A DNA stretch of 64,000 bases from JABFSA01 sp963827515 (GTDB lineage Bacteria > Acidobacteriota > Vicinamibacteria > Vicinamibacterales > UBA2999): assembly GCA_963827515.1 (NCBI GenBank), contig CAWHBF010000024.1, positions 1 through 64,000 on the forward strand. The letters are read 5' to 3'. Both the position numbers and the translations under genes were made by a program. Below are positions 51,185-60,703 of this stretch, piece by piece (positions within the stretch are counted from its first letter, which is position 1; each line of letters begins with the position of its first letter). The notes beneath the pieces were generated by a model. The model did not search any database and had not been told where the DNA came from. It saw only the letters and a program-made list of their open reading frames with translations.

Positions 51185-54100
51185 ATGAAGCAAGTGATGA
51201 GGCGTGTCGGGATCGTGGCGTTGTTGCTCGCGATGAGCGGCGGATCCGCGTGGGCGCAGGCGACGGCTCAGATGAGCGGCACCGTGCGGGATGAAAGCGG
51301 CGCCGTGCTGCCGGGCGTGACGGTTACCGTGACGCAGACGGACACCGGCTTCACGCGAAGTGTCGTCACCGAAGGCGAAGGATCGTACGTGATGCCGAAC
51401 CTCCCGACAGGACCGTACAGGTTGGAGGTGTCGCTGCAGGGGTTCCGGACGTACGTGCAGACCGGCATCGTGCTGCAGGTGGGCGCCGCTCCGACGATCA
51501 ACGCGGAGTTGGCCGTTGGAAATCTCGAGGAGTCGGTGACCGTGGACGCCGCAGCGCCGCTCGTGGACGTGCAGAGCGCCGGTATCTCCGAAGTCGTCGA
51601 CAACGATCGCATCGTGGAGCTGCCGCTTCAGGGGCGCCAGGTCACGAATCTCATCGTGCTCGCCGGTGCGGCGGTCAACACGGGTGACGTCAGCGGCCAG
51701 CGCAACCGTTCGGATTCCGTGGCGATTTCAGTGGCGGGCGGGCTTCGAACGGGTGTGGCCTACGTGCTGGACGGGGCGATGCACAACGACCCGTACGACA
51801 ACACGAACATGCCGTTCCCCTTCCCTGACGCTCTGCAGGAATTCTCGGTGGCGACGAGCGGGCTGTCGGCGCAGAACGGCATGCACTCCGGCGCGTCGGT
51901 CAATGCGGTCACCCGCTCGGGCACCAACGCCTTTCACGGCAACGGGTTCGAGTTCCTCCGCCATAGCGGGTTCAACGCCACCGACCCGTTCGCGCCCGTC
52001 GGGGCGGACGGCGACAGGGTAGACGATGGCCTCGTTCGCAATCAGTTTGGTGGGACGCTGGGTGGACCCATCATTCGAGACAAGCTCTTCTTCTTCGGCG
52101 GGTATCAGGGGACGATCACACGGCAGACGCCGGCGTCGTACGTCGCCTTCGTGCCGACGCCGGCGATGCTCGCCGGCGACTTCACGGGAATCGCGTCGCC
52201 GGCGTGCAACGCCGGCCGGCAGGTGCGCCTTGCGCGCCCCGTTCGTGAACAACCAGATCAATCCCGCCCAGTTCAGTCAGGCCGCGGTGAGTATTTCGAA
52301 GCACCTGCCGACGCCGGTCGATCAGTGCGGCGAGATCAGGTACAGCGTGCCGCTCGACAACAACGACAAGCAGTTCGTGGCCAGGGGCGACTATCAGATG
52401 AGCGCCAACCACTCGCTGTTTGCGCGGTATATCGACGCGTTCGAGAATCGACTGCCGACGTTGTCACGCACGGGCAACATCCTGACCGTGCGGCGTGAAT
52501 TCGGCGCCAACAAGCAGGCGCGCGCGCAGGCCACGGCGTTCGGCGACACGCAGGTGTTCGGCGACAACACGGTCAACGGGTTCCGCGTGACCTGGAACCG
52601 CACGTCCAACCACCTGAACGATCCGCCCGACGAGTTCTTCGATGCACAGGACCTCGGCATCAAGCTTTACTCGTACGTGCCGGGCGTGATCGGGCTGAAC
52701 GTGACCAACGGGTTCACCGTCTCTGGCGGGAACTCGGTCAAGGTGCGGGTCGAGAGCCAGGCGTACCAGGTGGCGAACGACCTGTCGATCGTGCGTGGGC
52801 GGCACCAGCTGTCGTTCGGCGGCAACGCCTCGTACTGGGAAGTGGACAGCGAGGACAACGCTCGCGCCGCGGGGGACTTCAACTTCAACGGCCAGGCGAC
52901 CGGCATCGGACTGGCCGACTTCCTGACCGGGCAGACGTCGCTCGTGCGGCACGGCGCGCCGGGCGTGCTGCTGAGTGACCAGTGGTACTTCGGTCTCTAC
53001 GGTCAGGACAGCTGGCGGGCCACAGATCGCATCACGTTCAACGGTGGTGTGCGCTGGGAGCCCTTCTTCGGAGCGAACTCCAAGAATGGCGCGATCTCGA
53101 ATTTCGTGCTCGACAATTTCCGGCAGGGGATCACGACCCCACGGTTCATCAACGCGCCAGCCGGACTCATCTACCCTGGCGATCCGGGATTCCCTGACGG
53201 CACCTCGGGTCTGAATGCCCAGTGGCGGAACTTCTCGCCCCGCGTGGGCGTGGCGTGGGACGTCGCCGGCGATGGACGGACCGCCGTTCGTTCCTCGTAC
53301 GGGTTGAACTACGACTTCCCGAGTTCGGTGTTCCTCTACATCGCGGCGTCGGCATCCCCGTTCGCGAATCGCGTGGAGCTGAGCGGCGTGCCGTTCGAGG
53401 ATCCCTATCGCAACGTCGGCGGCGACACCCATCCGCTGGCGCCGGATCCCCCAGTCGACGCGCAGTATCCGCCGTTCGGCGCGTATGGTGTGATGGACCC
53501 GGACATCAATTCCACCCGCGTGCAGTCGTGGAATGTCACCCTCGAACGCCAGCTCGGCACGGTCATGGCAGGCCTCGGTCAGCTATCTCGGGAGCTACGC
53601 CGATCGCATGTGGGGTCAGGTGCACATCAATCCAGGCAACTTCATGGGTCTGGGCCCCTGCGTCATCCAGGGCGTTTCGTATCCGTCGTGCACGGTGACC
53701 GGCAACGTCGATCGCCGGCGAACGTTGTATCTCGAGAACCCGACGGAGGGGCAGTGGCTCGGCCCGGTCGTGGAGTATGCGGACGTCGGCGAGCAGTCGT
53801 ATCGCGGCCTGAAGCTGTCGTTCAGGCGCCGCGCCGACCAGGGGGTCAGCCTCAGCGGCAATTACACGCTCTCCCACTGCGAATCGGACACCGAAGTGAG
53901 CGGGAGTTTCAGCCAGTTTGCGAATGGCTACCTGGACCCGAACAACCCGTCGTTCGATCGCGGGAACTGCACGCAGAACAGGCGGCAGATCGGCAACCTT
54001 TCAGTGGGCGCACAGACGCCGGAGTTTGCCAACGCGGTGGTCCGCGCGCTGGCGTCGGACTGGAGATTCTCAGGGATCTTCAGCGCTCGTTCGGGGAGCT

Positions 54101-54492
54101 GGATCACCGTGACCACCGGTCGTGACATCGCCGGCACCGGCATCGCCGCTCAGCGCGTCAATCAGGTGCTCGACGACCCGTACGGCGACAAGAGCCTGAA
54201 CAACTTCCTGAATCCGGCGGCGTTCGCGTACCCGGCGGCGGGGACGCTGGGCGACCATCAAAACGCCAGCATCGAGGGGCCCGGGTTCTGGACCGTGGAC
54301 CTGGCGGTATCCAGGCTCATTACGGTGGCATCTTCGCAGAGCCTGGAGTTGCGGATCGAGGCCTTCAACCTGCTCAACAACTTCAACTATGGCCTTCCGA
54401 ATGCAAACCTCGATGCGGGCACGTTCGGCCGGATCACCGCCCAGAGCGGCGAGATGCGGGTGATGCAGTTCGGGCTCAAGTACGGCTTTTAG
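51185..54492 (+). CDS. TonB-dependent receptor, tandem paralogue, two frameshifts
   Basis: ATG 51185 lies 19 bases after the first receptor gene. Signal peptide (VGIVALLLAMSGGSAWA), regulatory-like domain (MSGTVRDESGAVLPGVTVTV), plug (APLVDVQSAGISEVVDNDRI; AYVLDGAMHNDPYDNTNMPF; NAVTRSGTNAFHGNGFEFL) and a long barrel (FVNNQINPAQFSQAAVSISK; SYGLNYDFPSSVFLYIAAS) ending MQFGLKYGF are all present. Shifts occur near 52220 and 53570. Repaired length is about 1,102 residues. It matches the upstream receptor almost block by block, so the pair arose by tandem duplication. Confidence 0.85.
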
Positions 54493-54579
54493 AATGGACC
54501 TGCTGTACACTGCATGGCGCAATTGACGCAGGCGAGCAGTCTAGAGGTCCGTACGGGGCGACGCAGGGGAGCGAGCGAT

Positions 54580-55488
54580 ATGCATCAGGGGCGGCTCGGT
54601 TTGTCACAGTGGGGCCGTGTGCCCGTGCTGCTGTTACTCGTCATGTCAGTGAGTCAGCCGGCGTTCGCGCAAGTGGACATCTCGGGTCTCTGGCGTCCGT
54701 TGGCCCGCAACCAGGATGGGAGTGGGATGACGGGCGATTCGGCTGGCCTTCCCCTTAGTTCGGAGGGACAGTCTCGATCGCAGAGCTGGTCACCCGAAGA
54801 CTTCGACGTCGCCGAGTGGGTGTGCCGGCCACACTCATTTGACTACTCGCTCGAGGGGCCTCTCTCGGCGCTGCGTCTGTGGACGGAGCAGGATCGGCCC
54901 ACTCAGAAGATCGTCGCGTACCACGGGCACCTCAACATGATGGAGCAGGAAACCTCCATTTGGATGGATGGCCGCCCCCATCCTCCGGCGAATGCCCCGC
55001 ACACGTGGAGTGGTTTTTCGACTGGGGAGTGGGACGGCGACGTGCTGGTCGTCACGACGACCCACCTCAAGGAAGCGTACATGCGGCGGACGGGCGTGAT
55101 GCGCAGCGATCGGGCGACGGTGCGCACGCGGTGGCGGCGCATGGGGAACTATCTGCAAGCGACTTCGATTCTGTACGACCCCGTCCACATGCTGGAACCG
55201 TACGTGCGAAGCACGATGATGTGGGTCTACGACCCCGGTCTCGCCGAGGCGCCCTATCCGTGCGAGGAGGCCACCGAGACCGCCGTACCGCGGGGCAACA
55301 CACCGCACTTTCTGCCGGGCCAGAGCCCGTTGCCCGGCCTGAATCCGAACTTGGCGGATCGCTTCGGCACGCCTCACGAAGCGCGGCTGGGCGGGCCCAC
55401 CACGATGTATCCTGAGTACATCGCGAAGATGAAAACCCTTCCCCGCCCGGCGACGGCGGCGGCTCCGGCTGGGGCCGCGGAGAACTAG
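54580..55488 (+). CDS. Secreted D-x-[ST]-G-x-W family protein, copy 1
   Basis: ATG 54580 is preceded by AGGGGA and starts a signal peptide (VPVLLLLVMSVSQPAFA). The mature protein begins QVDISGLWRPLARNQDG and contains WVCRPHSFDYSLEG, QKIVAYHGHLNMMEQETSIW, the box GFSTGEWDGDVLVVTTTHLK and TRWRRMGNYLQATSILYD. Three other genes here share the D-x-[ST]-G-x-W start and G-x-W-x-G-D-x-L-V-V box. I know of no assigned function. A predicted all-beta fold and periplasmic location are inferred. The stop is one base from the next start. Confidence 0.7.
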   Translation: MHQGRLGLSQWGRVPVLLLLVMSVSQPAFAQVDISGLWRPLARNQDGSGMTGDSAGLPLSSEGQSRSQSWSPEDFDVAEWVCRPHSFDYSLEGPLSALRLWTEQDRPTQKIVAYHGHLNMMEQETSIWMDGRPHPPANAPHTWSGFSTGEWDGDVLVVTTTHLKEAYMRRTGVMRSDRATVRTRWRRMGNYLQATSILYDPVHMLEPYVRSTMMWVYDPGLAEAPYPCEEATETAVPRGNTPHFLPGQSPLPGLNPNLADRFGTPHEARLGGPTTMYPEYIAKMKTLPRPATAAAPAGAAEN

Positions 55489-55489
55489 C

Positions 55490-56542
55490 ATGAACCAACT
55501 GCAGCGCAAGTCGTCGGCCACTGGTCGGCTGACGTTCGTGTGGATGTCAACGATCGCGTGCCTGGGGTTGCTCGGTCTGAGCGAGCAGGTCTTCACGCAG
55601 GCGAATCAGAATCGCAGCCGGATGTGGGCGCCTCCCATCGCGGGCGCCGCGCCGGGGGAGATTCAGGTGCTGCCGGTTCAGGGCAACGTGCACGTGCTGA
55701 TCGGGGCGGGCGCGAACATCGCGGTGCAGGCCGGCGCCGACGGCGTGCTGATGGTGGACACGGGAAATGCGGCGATGAGCGCCAAGGTCATCGCGGCCAT
55801 GAAGTCCATCTCCGGTCGCCCGCTGCGCTACATCGTGAACACGACGGACCGCGCTGACCACACCGGGGGGAACTCCGCGATTGCGGATATCGGCGAGACG
55901 ATTCCCTTCCGCGAACCCAATTACACGGCCGGCCCTCAGGGCGCTCTCGACGTTGGCCGCGCCTCCATCATTTCGTACTACACGGTGATGCACCGCATGT
56001 CGGCTCCCACGGGCAAGGCGGCGCCGATTCCAGAGTCCGGGTGGCCCGACAACACGTATTCGATTGAGCAAAAGCGGCTCTACTTCAACGATGAACCCGT
56101 CGTGATCATGCATCAGACGGCGAACAACGACGGCAATAGCATCGTGCTCTTCAGGAAGTCCGACGTTGTCAGCGCCGGCGACATCTTGGACCTCACGGGG
56201 TATCCCTTCATCGACCCTGCGGGCGGTGGCTCGATCGGGACGATGGTGACGTCGTTGAACCGACTGATTGACGTGGTCGTCCCGAAGGCCAATGCCGCGG
56301 GCGGCACCATGGTCATTCCGGGGCACGGTCGCATCGCGGATCATGCTGAAGTGGTCTACTATCGCGACATGATGACCATCGTGCGAGATCGGGTTCGGGC
56401 GTCGATCGGCAAGGGGATGACCCTCGAACAGGTCAAGGCGGCCAGGCCCACCCGTGACTGGGACGCGCGGTTTGGCAGGGACACGGGCGACTGGACGACG
56501 AGCATGTTCGTAGAGGCTGTGTATCAAAGCCTCAAGAAGTAA
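55490..56542 (+). CDS. Metallo-beta-lactamase-fold protein with degenerate metal site
   Basis: A signal peptide region (FVWMSTIACLGLLGLSEQVF) precedes an MBL fold: VQGNVHVLIGAGANIAVQAG, DGVLMVDTGNAAMSAKVIAA, then YIVNTTDRADHTGGNSAIAD where the usual H-x-H-x-D-H is T-x-R-x-D-H, MHQTANNDGNSIVLF in place of the GHT region, SAGDILDLTGYPFID and TMVIPGHGRIADHAEVVYYR. Loss of the first two His makes a normal dinuclear zinc site unlikely. The frame is intact for 350 residues. It could be a binding protein or an enzyme with one metal. It lies within the secreted cluster. Confidence 0.75.
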   Translation: MNQLQRKSSATGRLTFVWMSTIACLGLLGLSEQVFTQANQNRSRMWAPPIAGAAPGEIQVLPVQGNVHVLIGAGANIAVQAGADGVLMVDTGNAAMSAKVIAAMKSISGRPLRYIVNTTDRADHTGGNSAIADIGETIPFREPNYTAGPQGALDVGRASIISYYTVMHRMSAPTGKAAPIPESGWPDNTYSIEQKRLYFNDEPVVIMHQTANNDGNSIVLFRKSDVVSAGDILDLTGYPFIDPAGGGSIGTMVTSLNRLIDVVVPKANAAGGTMVIPGHGRIADHAEVVYYRDMMTIVRDRVRASIGKGMTLEQVKAARPTRDWDARFGRDTGDWTTSMFVEAVYQSLKK

Positions 56543-56562
56543 GTTTGAAAGGAGACACTCTC

Positions 56563-56952
56563 ATGGTTCGTACTATCTTGCTGATCATCGCCGGCATCAC
56601 CCTTCTGGCAGGGGGCGATCGGGTGTTCGCGCACCACTCGTTTTCGGCGACGTACGATTCGGCCAACAAGGTCGAAATCGAAGGGGTGGTGAAGGAGTTC
56701 GTCTGGCGCAATCCGCATTCGTTCATGAGGATTGACGTCACCGACAAGGCAGGAGAGGTCAAGACGTGGGCGTTGGAGTGGGGGTCGACGAACGACTTGA
56801 CGCAGGCGCAGATCACCCGCACGACGCTCAAGCCCGGCGACAAGATCATCGTGACCGGCGAGGCCGCACGCGATCAATCGTCGCTTCGACTGCTCATCGT
56901 GAGCGTGAATCGGCCGAGTGACGGATTCTCGTGGCGGGGAAGGGTCGAGTAA
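56563..56952 (+). CDS. DUF6152 secreted protein, copy 2
   Basis: ATG 56563 follows AAAGGAGA. The signal peptide (MVRTILLIIAGITLLAGGDR) is likely cut after VFA, leaving His-His-Ser-Phe at the mature N terminus. Then follow VEIEGVVKEFVWRNPHSFMR, WALEWGSTNDLTQAQITR and TLKPGDKIIVTGEAARD. Compared with copies 1, 3 and 4 it uses WRNPHS in place of WTNPH and lacks the C-terminal FxG end. Length is 129 residues, intact. It is followed after two bases by a D-x-[ST]-G-x-W family gene. Confidence 0.82.
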   Translation: MVRTILLIIAGITLLAGGDRVFAHHSFSATYDSANKVEIEGVVKEFVWRNPHSFMRIDVTDKAGEVKTWALEWGSTNDLTQAQITRTTLKPGDKIIVTGEAARDQSSLRLLIVSVNRPSDGFSWRGRVE

Positions 56953-56954
56953 GC

Positions 56955-57716
56955 ATGCGTTCTCTGTGGCTGCCGCTGTGTGCGGTTCTCCTCGTCGGCG
57001 TTCCCGGTACTGCTGACGCTCAAGGGCGTGGGCGTGCCGGCGGCGGGCCACCACAAACCGGACGTGCCGCTGCTCCCAGAGACCTGACCGGGACCTGGGT
57101 GTCGGTGGTCACGGAGCACTGGCACTTGCGGATGCTCGTGCCGCCGAAGGGCGAATTCGCGATGCTGCCGCTCAATCCCGAGGCCCGAACGCTCGCTGGG
57201 GCATGGGATCCGGCCAAGGAGCCAGCGGCCGAGGCGTGTCGTTCGTATGGCGCGGCAGCCATCATGCGTGTACCCGGACGTCTCCACATCCAGTGGGTGG
57301 ACGACAACACGCTGCAGATGGACATCGACTCGGGCACACAGACTCGGATGCTGCGGTTTGGTGCGATGCCGCCGGCCAATCAGCCGCTCGAATGGCAGGG
57401 CTACTCGGTGGCGAACTGGGAAGCGCTGGGCGCGCGCGGCCGCGGCGCCATGCCCACGCAGCTCAGGGTCAGGACGAGCCGGATGCGGCCGGGTTACTTG
57501 CGCAAGAATGGCGTGCCCTATAGTGAGAACGCCACGCTCGAGGAGTACTACGATCGATTCACTGAACCAAACGGCGACGACTGGCTGGTGGTGACCAGCA
57601 TCGTGACCGATGCGAAATATCTGACTCAGCCGTACGTGACGACGAACCATTTCAGGAAGATTCCGGACAAACAGGGATGGGATCCGACGCCGTGTCGGGC
57701 CGACCAGGCCCGCTGA
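56955..57716 (+). CDS. Secreted D-x-[ST]-G-x-W family protein, copy 2
   Basis: ATG 56955 starts a signal peptide cleaved near GTADAQ. The mature protein has a Gly/Arg-rich linker, PRDLTGTWVSVVTEHWHLRM, AAAIMRVPGRLHIQWVDDNT, LEWQGYSVANWEALGARGRG, YLRKNGVPYSENATLEEYYD and DDWLVVTSIVTDAKYLTQPY. The central box is more divergent than in copies 3 and 4. The frame is intact for 253 residues. It sits two bases after DUF6152 copy 2, so the two are almost surely co-translated. Function unknown. Confidence 0.7.
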   Translation: MRSLWLPLCAVLLVGVPGTADAQGRGRAGGGPPQTGRAAAPRDLTGTWVSVVTEHWHLRMLVPPKGEFAMLPLNPEARTLAGAWDPAKEPAAEACRSYGAAAIMRVPGRLHIQWVDDNTLQMDIDSGTQTRMLRFGAMPPANQPLEWQGYSVANWEALGARGRGAMPTQLRVRTSRMRPGYLRKNGVPYSENATLEEYYDRFTEPNGDDWLVVTSIVTDAKYLTQPYVTTNHFRKIPDKQGWDPTPCRADQAR

Positions 57717-57749
57717 CGCCTACTTCCGTTTCGTAGGGGGGACCGATTT

Positions 57750-58842
57750 ATGCGCAGATTCCTCGTCGTTGCTTTCGTCCTCGCATTGCCGCTGGCAACT
57801 GCGGGCACCTGGGCCGCCCAGACTGCTCCGGCCGCTCCGGTCGGCACTGCCGCAGCTGGGAAGGTGCACTACACGTTCGGCAATACGTCGTGCTCGAACT
57901 GTCACGGGCATCAATGGCGAGGGCCGTTACGGTCCAGCGCTCGCCGGCCGAAAGCTCACGTACGCTCGGTTCCGAGCCTATGTTCGGAATCCGCTTGGCC
58001 GCATGCCAGCGTACCCGGCGACTGAGCTCGACGATCAGGAGATCGCCGACATGGTGGCGTACTTCGACACCCTCCCGCTCCCGACCAAGCCGGATGCGTG
58101 GCGCACCCCGCTGCCCGATCACGCCCCACGCGGACAGCAGCTCATGATCTCGATGATCGGATGCGGACAGTGTCACGGCGCCACGATCACGACACCGCGT
58201 CATGGCGCTGCGGAGGTGAGCGGCGACTTCGAGTGGTTCAAGCGCCAGGTCTACACGCACACCACGGCGCAGCGCGAGCAGATGGCTGCCCTGGAACGCG
58301 ATGGTGTCGACGCCGTCACTCCTGGACACGTCGGCCCTCCCGGCCGCAACCGCCTTCGCATGGGTAACTACCTTCCCGCACGGCTGCCCGAGCAGACGCT
58401 CCGCGAAATGTGGGACTGGATGAAGACGCTCGGCGAGCACCTGCCGGTCCTGCATGCCACCGTAAAGGCGGGGGCACCTGGACCCGAAGGCGTCACGTAT
58501 ACCGTCGAGCTGGAGAACGCCGGAGTCAAAGGTAAGGGCATCACGAATGAAGACGTCACGGTGTCCCTGGCGCTGCCGCCGGGAGCGAAGGTCGTGAAGG
58601 CCACCGGACCGTACGAAGGCTTGAAGCCCAACGCGGAAACGAAGAGTGAGGCTGCCCTGTGGCGCGTGCCGCGGATGGCCGCCGGAGACCGCCAGACCTT
58701 GACGATTACCCTCGCGCAGCCCGCGGCGGCGCTTCGAGGCGTGATCCGTTGGGCCACGCCAAAGGTCAACGAAGAGGATAGTGACGTGGCCTTCGCGTAC
58801 TCAGCCACCGGCGGTCGGGGCCGCGGGGGGGCAGGCGAGTAA
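57750..58842 (+). CDS. Diheme cytochrome c with C-terminal beta domain, one frameshift
   Basis: ATG 57750 begins a signal peptide (MRRFLVVAFVLALPLATAGT). The first heme site is CSNCH (about residue 48); after a shift near 57920 the other frame reads GEGRYGPALAGRKLTYARFR and RNPLGRMPAYPATELDD, giving the Met ligand loop, then the second heme site CGQCH (about residue 138). Residues from about 245 onward form an Ig-like beta domain (TYTVELENAGVKGKGI; TVSLALPPGAKVVKATG). It probably passes electrons in the periplasm for an oxidation carried out by this cluster. Confidence 0.85.
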
Positions 58843-58993
58843 GTAGGCTGCCACGCGGACCAGTTGCGCGTTCGAACTCCGGCCTCACCAGTGCGCCTCG
58901 CGACGTGGCCGTCATGTCGCGAGAGCGCACGTCCCGCACGCATGCTGACTTCCCAATGATCCGCGAGTCTGTTACCGAAAGGGTCGATCCCAC

Positions 58994-59470
58994 ATGATGG
59001 ACGTGTTCACCTGGCTGGAAGGCAGCTCTCTATCGGTGTGGGTTCGCGAAGCGCCGACCATCTGGGCGTTTGCGACGATCATCACGCTGCACACGTTCGG
59101 GATGGGAGTGCTCGTCGGTGCGTGCGCCGTGCTCGATCTTCGTCTTCTCGGTGTCGCCCGGAGCATTCCGATCGGGCCGCTGAGTACGCTCTATCGCGTG
59201 ATGTGGTTCGGTTTCTGGCTCAATCTCGTCACCGGCTCGCTGCTGTTTGCCGCTGATGCCACGTCCAGGGGCACGCAGTGGCTCTTCTTCGTCAAGATGT
59301 TCTTCGTGGTCACCGGCGTGGTGACGACGATGCAAATCAGGCGACACGTCTTCGATGGAAACGCAGAACCCATCGTGGTGAGTGCGCCGGTGAAGCGGCT
59401 GGCTCTCCTGTCGTTGGCGGCATGGGTGCTCGCGACGACGTCCGGCCGGCTCCTCGCGTACGTTCAGTAA
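58994..59470 (+). CDS. DUF6644-like integral membrane protein
   Basis: A 158-residue protein with four predicted helices (IWAFATIITLHTFGMGVLVG; YRVMWFGFWLNLVTGSLLFA; WLFFVKMFFVVTGVVTTMQI; ALLSLAAWVLATTSGRLLAY). The motif TLHTFGMGVLVGACAVLDLR matches DUF6644, which has conserved His in the first helix and may bind heme or quinone. Spacing and context point to a membrane partner for the cytochrome c gene upstream, but this is inference. The 150 bases before it hold no supported gene. Confidence 0.72.
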   Translation: MMDVFTWLEGSSLSVWVREAPTIWAFATIITLHTFGMGVLVGACAVLDLRLLGVARSIPIGPLSTLYRVMWFGFWLNLVTGSLLFAADATSRGTQWLFFVKMFFVVTGVVTTMQIRRHVFDGNAEPIVVSAPVKRLALLSLAAWVLATTSGRLLAYVQ

Positions 59471-59488
59471 GGATCGAGGTATCGTCCC

Positions 59489-60427
59489 ATGCTGCCCCAG
59501 GAGATCACGCACCTTCACCTCCTTCTCAATCACGTGCCCACCATCGGGACCGTCGTGGGCCTCGGCGTGTTCGTGATGTCGTTCGTGCGGCGGAGCGACC
59601 ATCTGAAGCACGTGAGCCTCGAGGTGCTGTATCTGATCGCCCTCGCGACGCTCCCGGCGTACATCAGCGGACTGGCTGCCCAGGCGATGATCGTCGGTCG
59701 CCCGGACATCTCCTCCGAGGCGATTGTCGCGCACCACGATGGCGCGCTCGTCGCGTTCACCTTCATCGAGATCATGGGATTCGTCGCGTGGCTCGGGCTG
59801 TGGCAGTACCGCAGGTTGGAGCGGATGGCTGCCTGGATCTCGCCGGCCATTCTGGTGCTGGGATTCCTCACCCTGGTCTTCGTCAGCAGCGCGGCCACGA
59901 TCGGCGGAGAGATTCGACACCCCGAGATCAAACTCGACGAGGCGGCGGTCGCGGCGGGCGGATGGTTCCCTGCGGAAGGGGTAGAACAGTTCGTGACCAC
60001 CAATCCGTGGGTGTGGCCGACGGCCGAGGCCCTGCATTTTCTCGGGCTGTCGCTCCTGTTCGGCGTGCTGTTCACGGTGAACCTGCGGTTGATGGGTGGC
60101 CTTCGAGGCGCGTCCTTCGCGGCCTTGCACCGTCTGTTGCCGTGGGCCATGCTCGGCTTCGGCGTGAACCTCGTGACCGGCATGTTGTTCGTCATCGCGG
60201 CTGCCGACCAGTACATCGAGAACACCCCGTTCATCTGGAAGATCGCGTTCCTGATGGTGGCAGGTGCCAACCTGCTGTACCTGACCGTGTATGACCGGAT
60301 CTGGGAGTTGAAAGCTGGCCAGGAACCGGTGCTCCTCGATCGCGCTGTCGCGGTGTCGGCGGTCGTGGTCTGGATGGGGGTCATTTACGCGGGCCGCATG
60401 CTGCCCTTCCTGGGGAACGCCTTCTAA
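59489..60427 (+). CDS. Polytopic membrane protein, DUF2231-like plus DUF6644-like halves
   Basis: A 312-residue membrane protein with about eight helices. The N-terminal half (LHLLLNHVPTIGTVVGLGVF; LIALATLPAYISGLAAQAMI; HHDGALVAFTFIEIMGFVAW) resembles DUF2231 proteins, with conserved His residues that could bind heme. The C-terminal half (EALHFLGLSLLFGVLFTVNL; HRLLPWAMLGFGVNLVTGML) repeats the pattern of the preceding DUF6644-like gene. It probably forms a membrane redox module with the diheme cytochrome. The stop TAA overlaps the next ATG. Confidence 0.72.
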   Translation: MLPQEITHLHLLLNHVPTIGTVVGLGVFVMSFVRRSDHLKHVSLEVLYLIALATLPAYISGLAAQAMIVGRPDISSEAIVAHHDGALVAFTFIEIMGFVAWLGLWQYRRLERMAAWISPAILVLGFLTLVFVSSAATIGGEIRHPEIKLDEAAVAAGGWFPAEGVEQFVTTNPWVWPTAEALHFLGLSLLFGVLFTVNLRLMGGLRGASFAALHRLLPWAMLGFGVNLVTGMLFVIAAADQYIENTPFIWKIAFLMVAGANLLYLTVYDRIWELKAGQEPVLLDRAVAVSAVVVWMGVIYAGRMLPFLGNAF

Positions 60428-60519
60428 TGTCTCTCACCCTTATCGTCGCGTCCTTGGTGGCCGTCGTGGTGGTCCTGGTCGCTGTGGTCGGGCGCCTCAT
60501 CGACGGCTCCGCCGAATAG
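60427..60519 (+). CDS. 30-residue single-pass membrane microprotein
   Basis: The ATG at 60427 shares its A with the TAA stop of the upstream membrane protein (TAATG), a strong sign of coupled translation. The product is MSLTLIVASLVAVVVVLVAV followed by VGRLIDGSAE: one hydrophobic helix and a short charged tail. Small single-helix subunits of this kind are common in membrane redox complexes. It is too short for routine gene calling. Confidence 0.6.
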   Translation: MSLTLIVASLVAVVVVLVAVVGRLIDGSAE

Positions 60520-60575
60520 TAGATACCGGGGTTGGGGGAGGGCGGCGCCGGCCGTTCGCGGCCCGCGCGTTCGGT

Positions 60576-60604
60576 TTGACAGTCGCTGTTGGCGGGGGTA
60601 GCAT
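60576..60604 (+). promoter_or_regulatory. Sigma-70-type promoter before DUF6152 copy 3
   Basis: TTGACA at 60576-60581, 17-bp spacer, and TAGCAT at 60599-60604, about 100 bases before the start of the DUF6152 gene at 60704. It suggests a second transcription unit in the cluster. Confidence 0.6.
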
Positions 60605-60703
60605 CCGGCCGCGAGGCGTGCCGCAATGAACCCCGGGGTGCGGGAGTGTCCGACGTGGGCGGGAGGGTTTACACTAGACCCAACCGTGTCAGGAGGAGTC
60701 GCA

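Noticed and set aside
52464..53432. 322-codon open frame on the minus strand
   Set aside because: Antisense to the second TonB-dependent receptor, with no domain and no RBS.
55547..56527. 326-codon open frame on the minus strand
   Set aside because: Antisense to the MBL-fold gene; composition is that of a shadow frame and no start signal is visible.
59030..60130. 366-codon open frame on the minus strand
   Set aside because: It is antisense to two clear membrane-protein genes and its translation is Arg/His-rich without domains, as is usual for reverse frames in GC-rich DNA.
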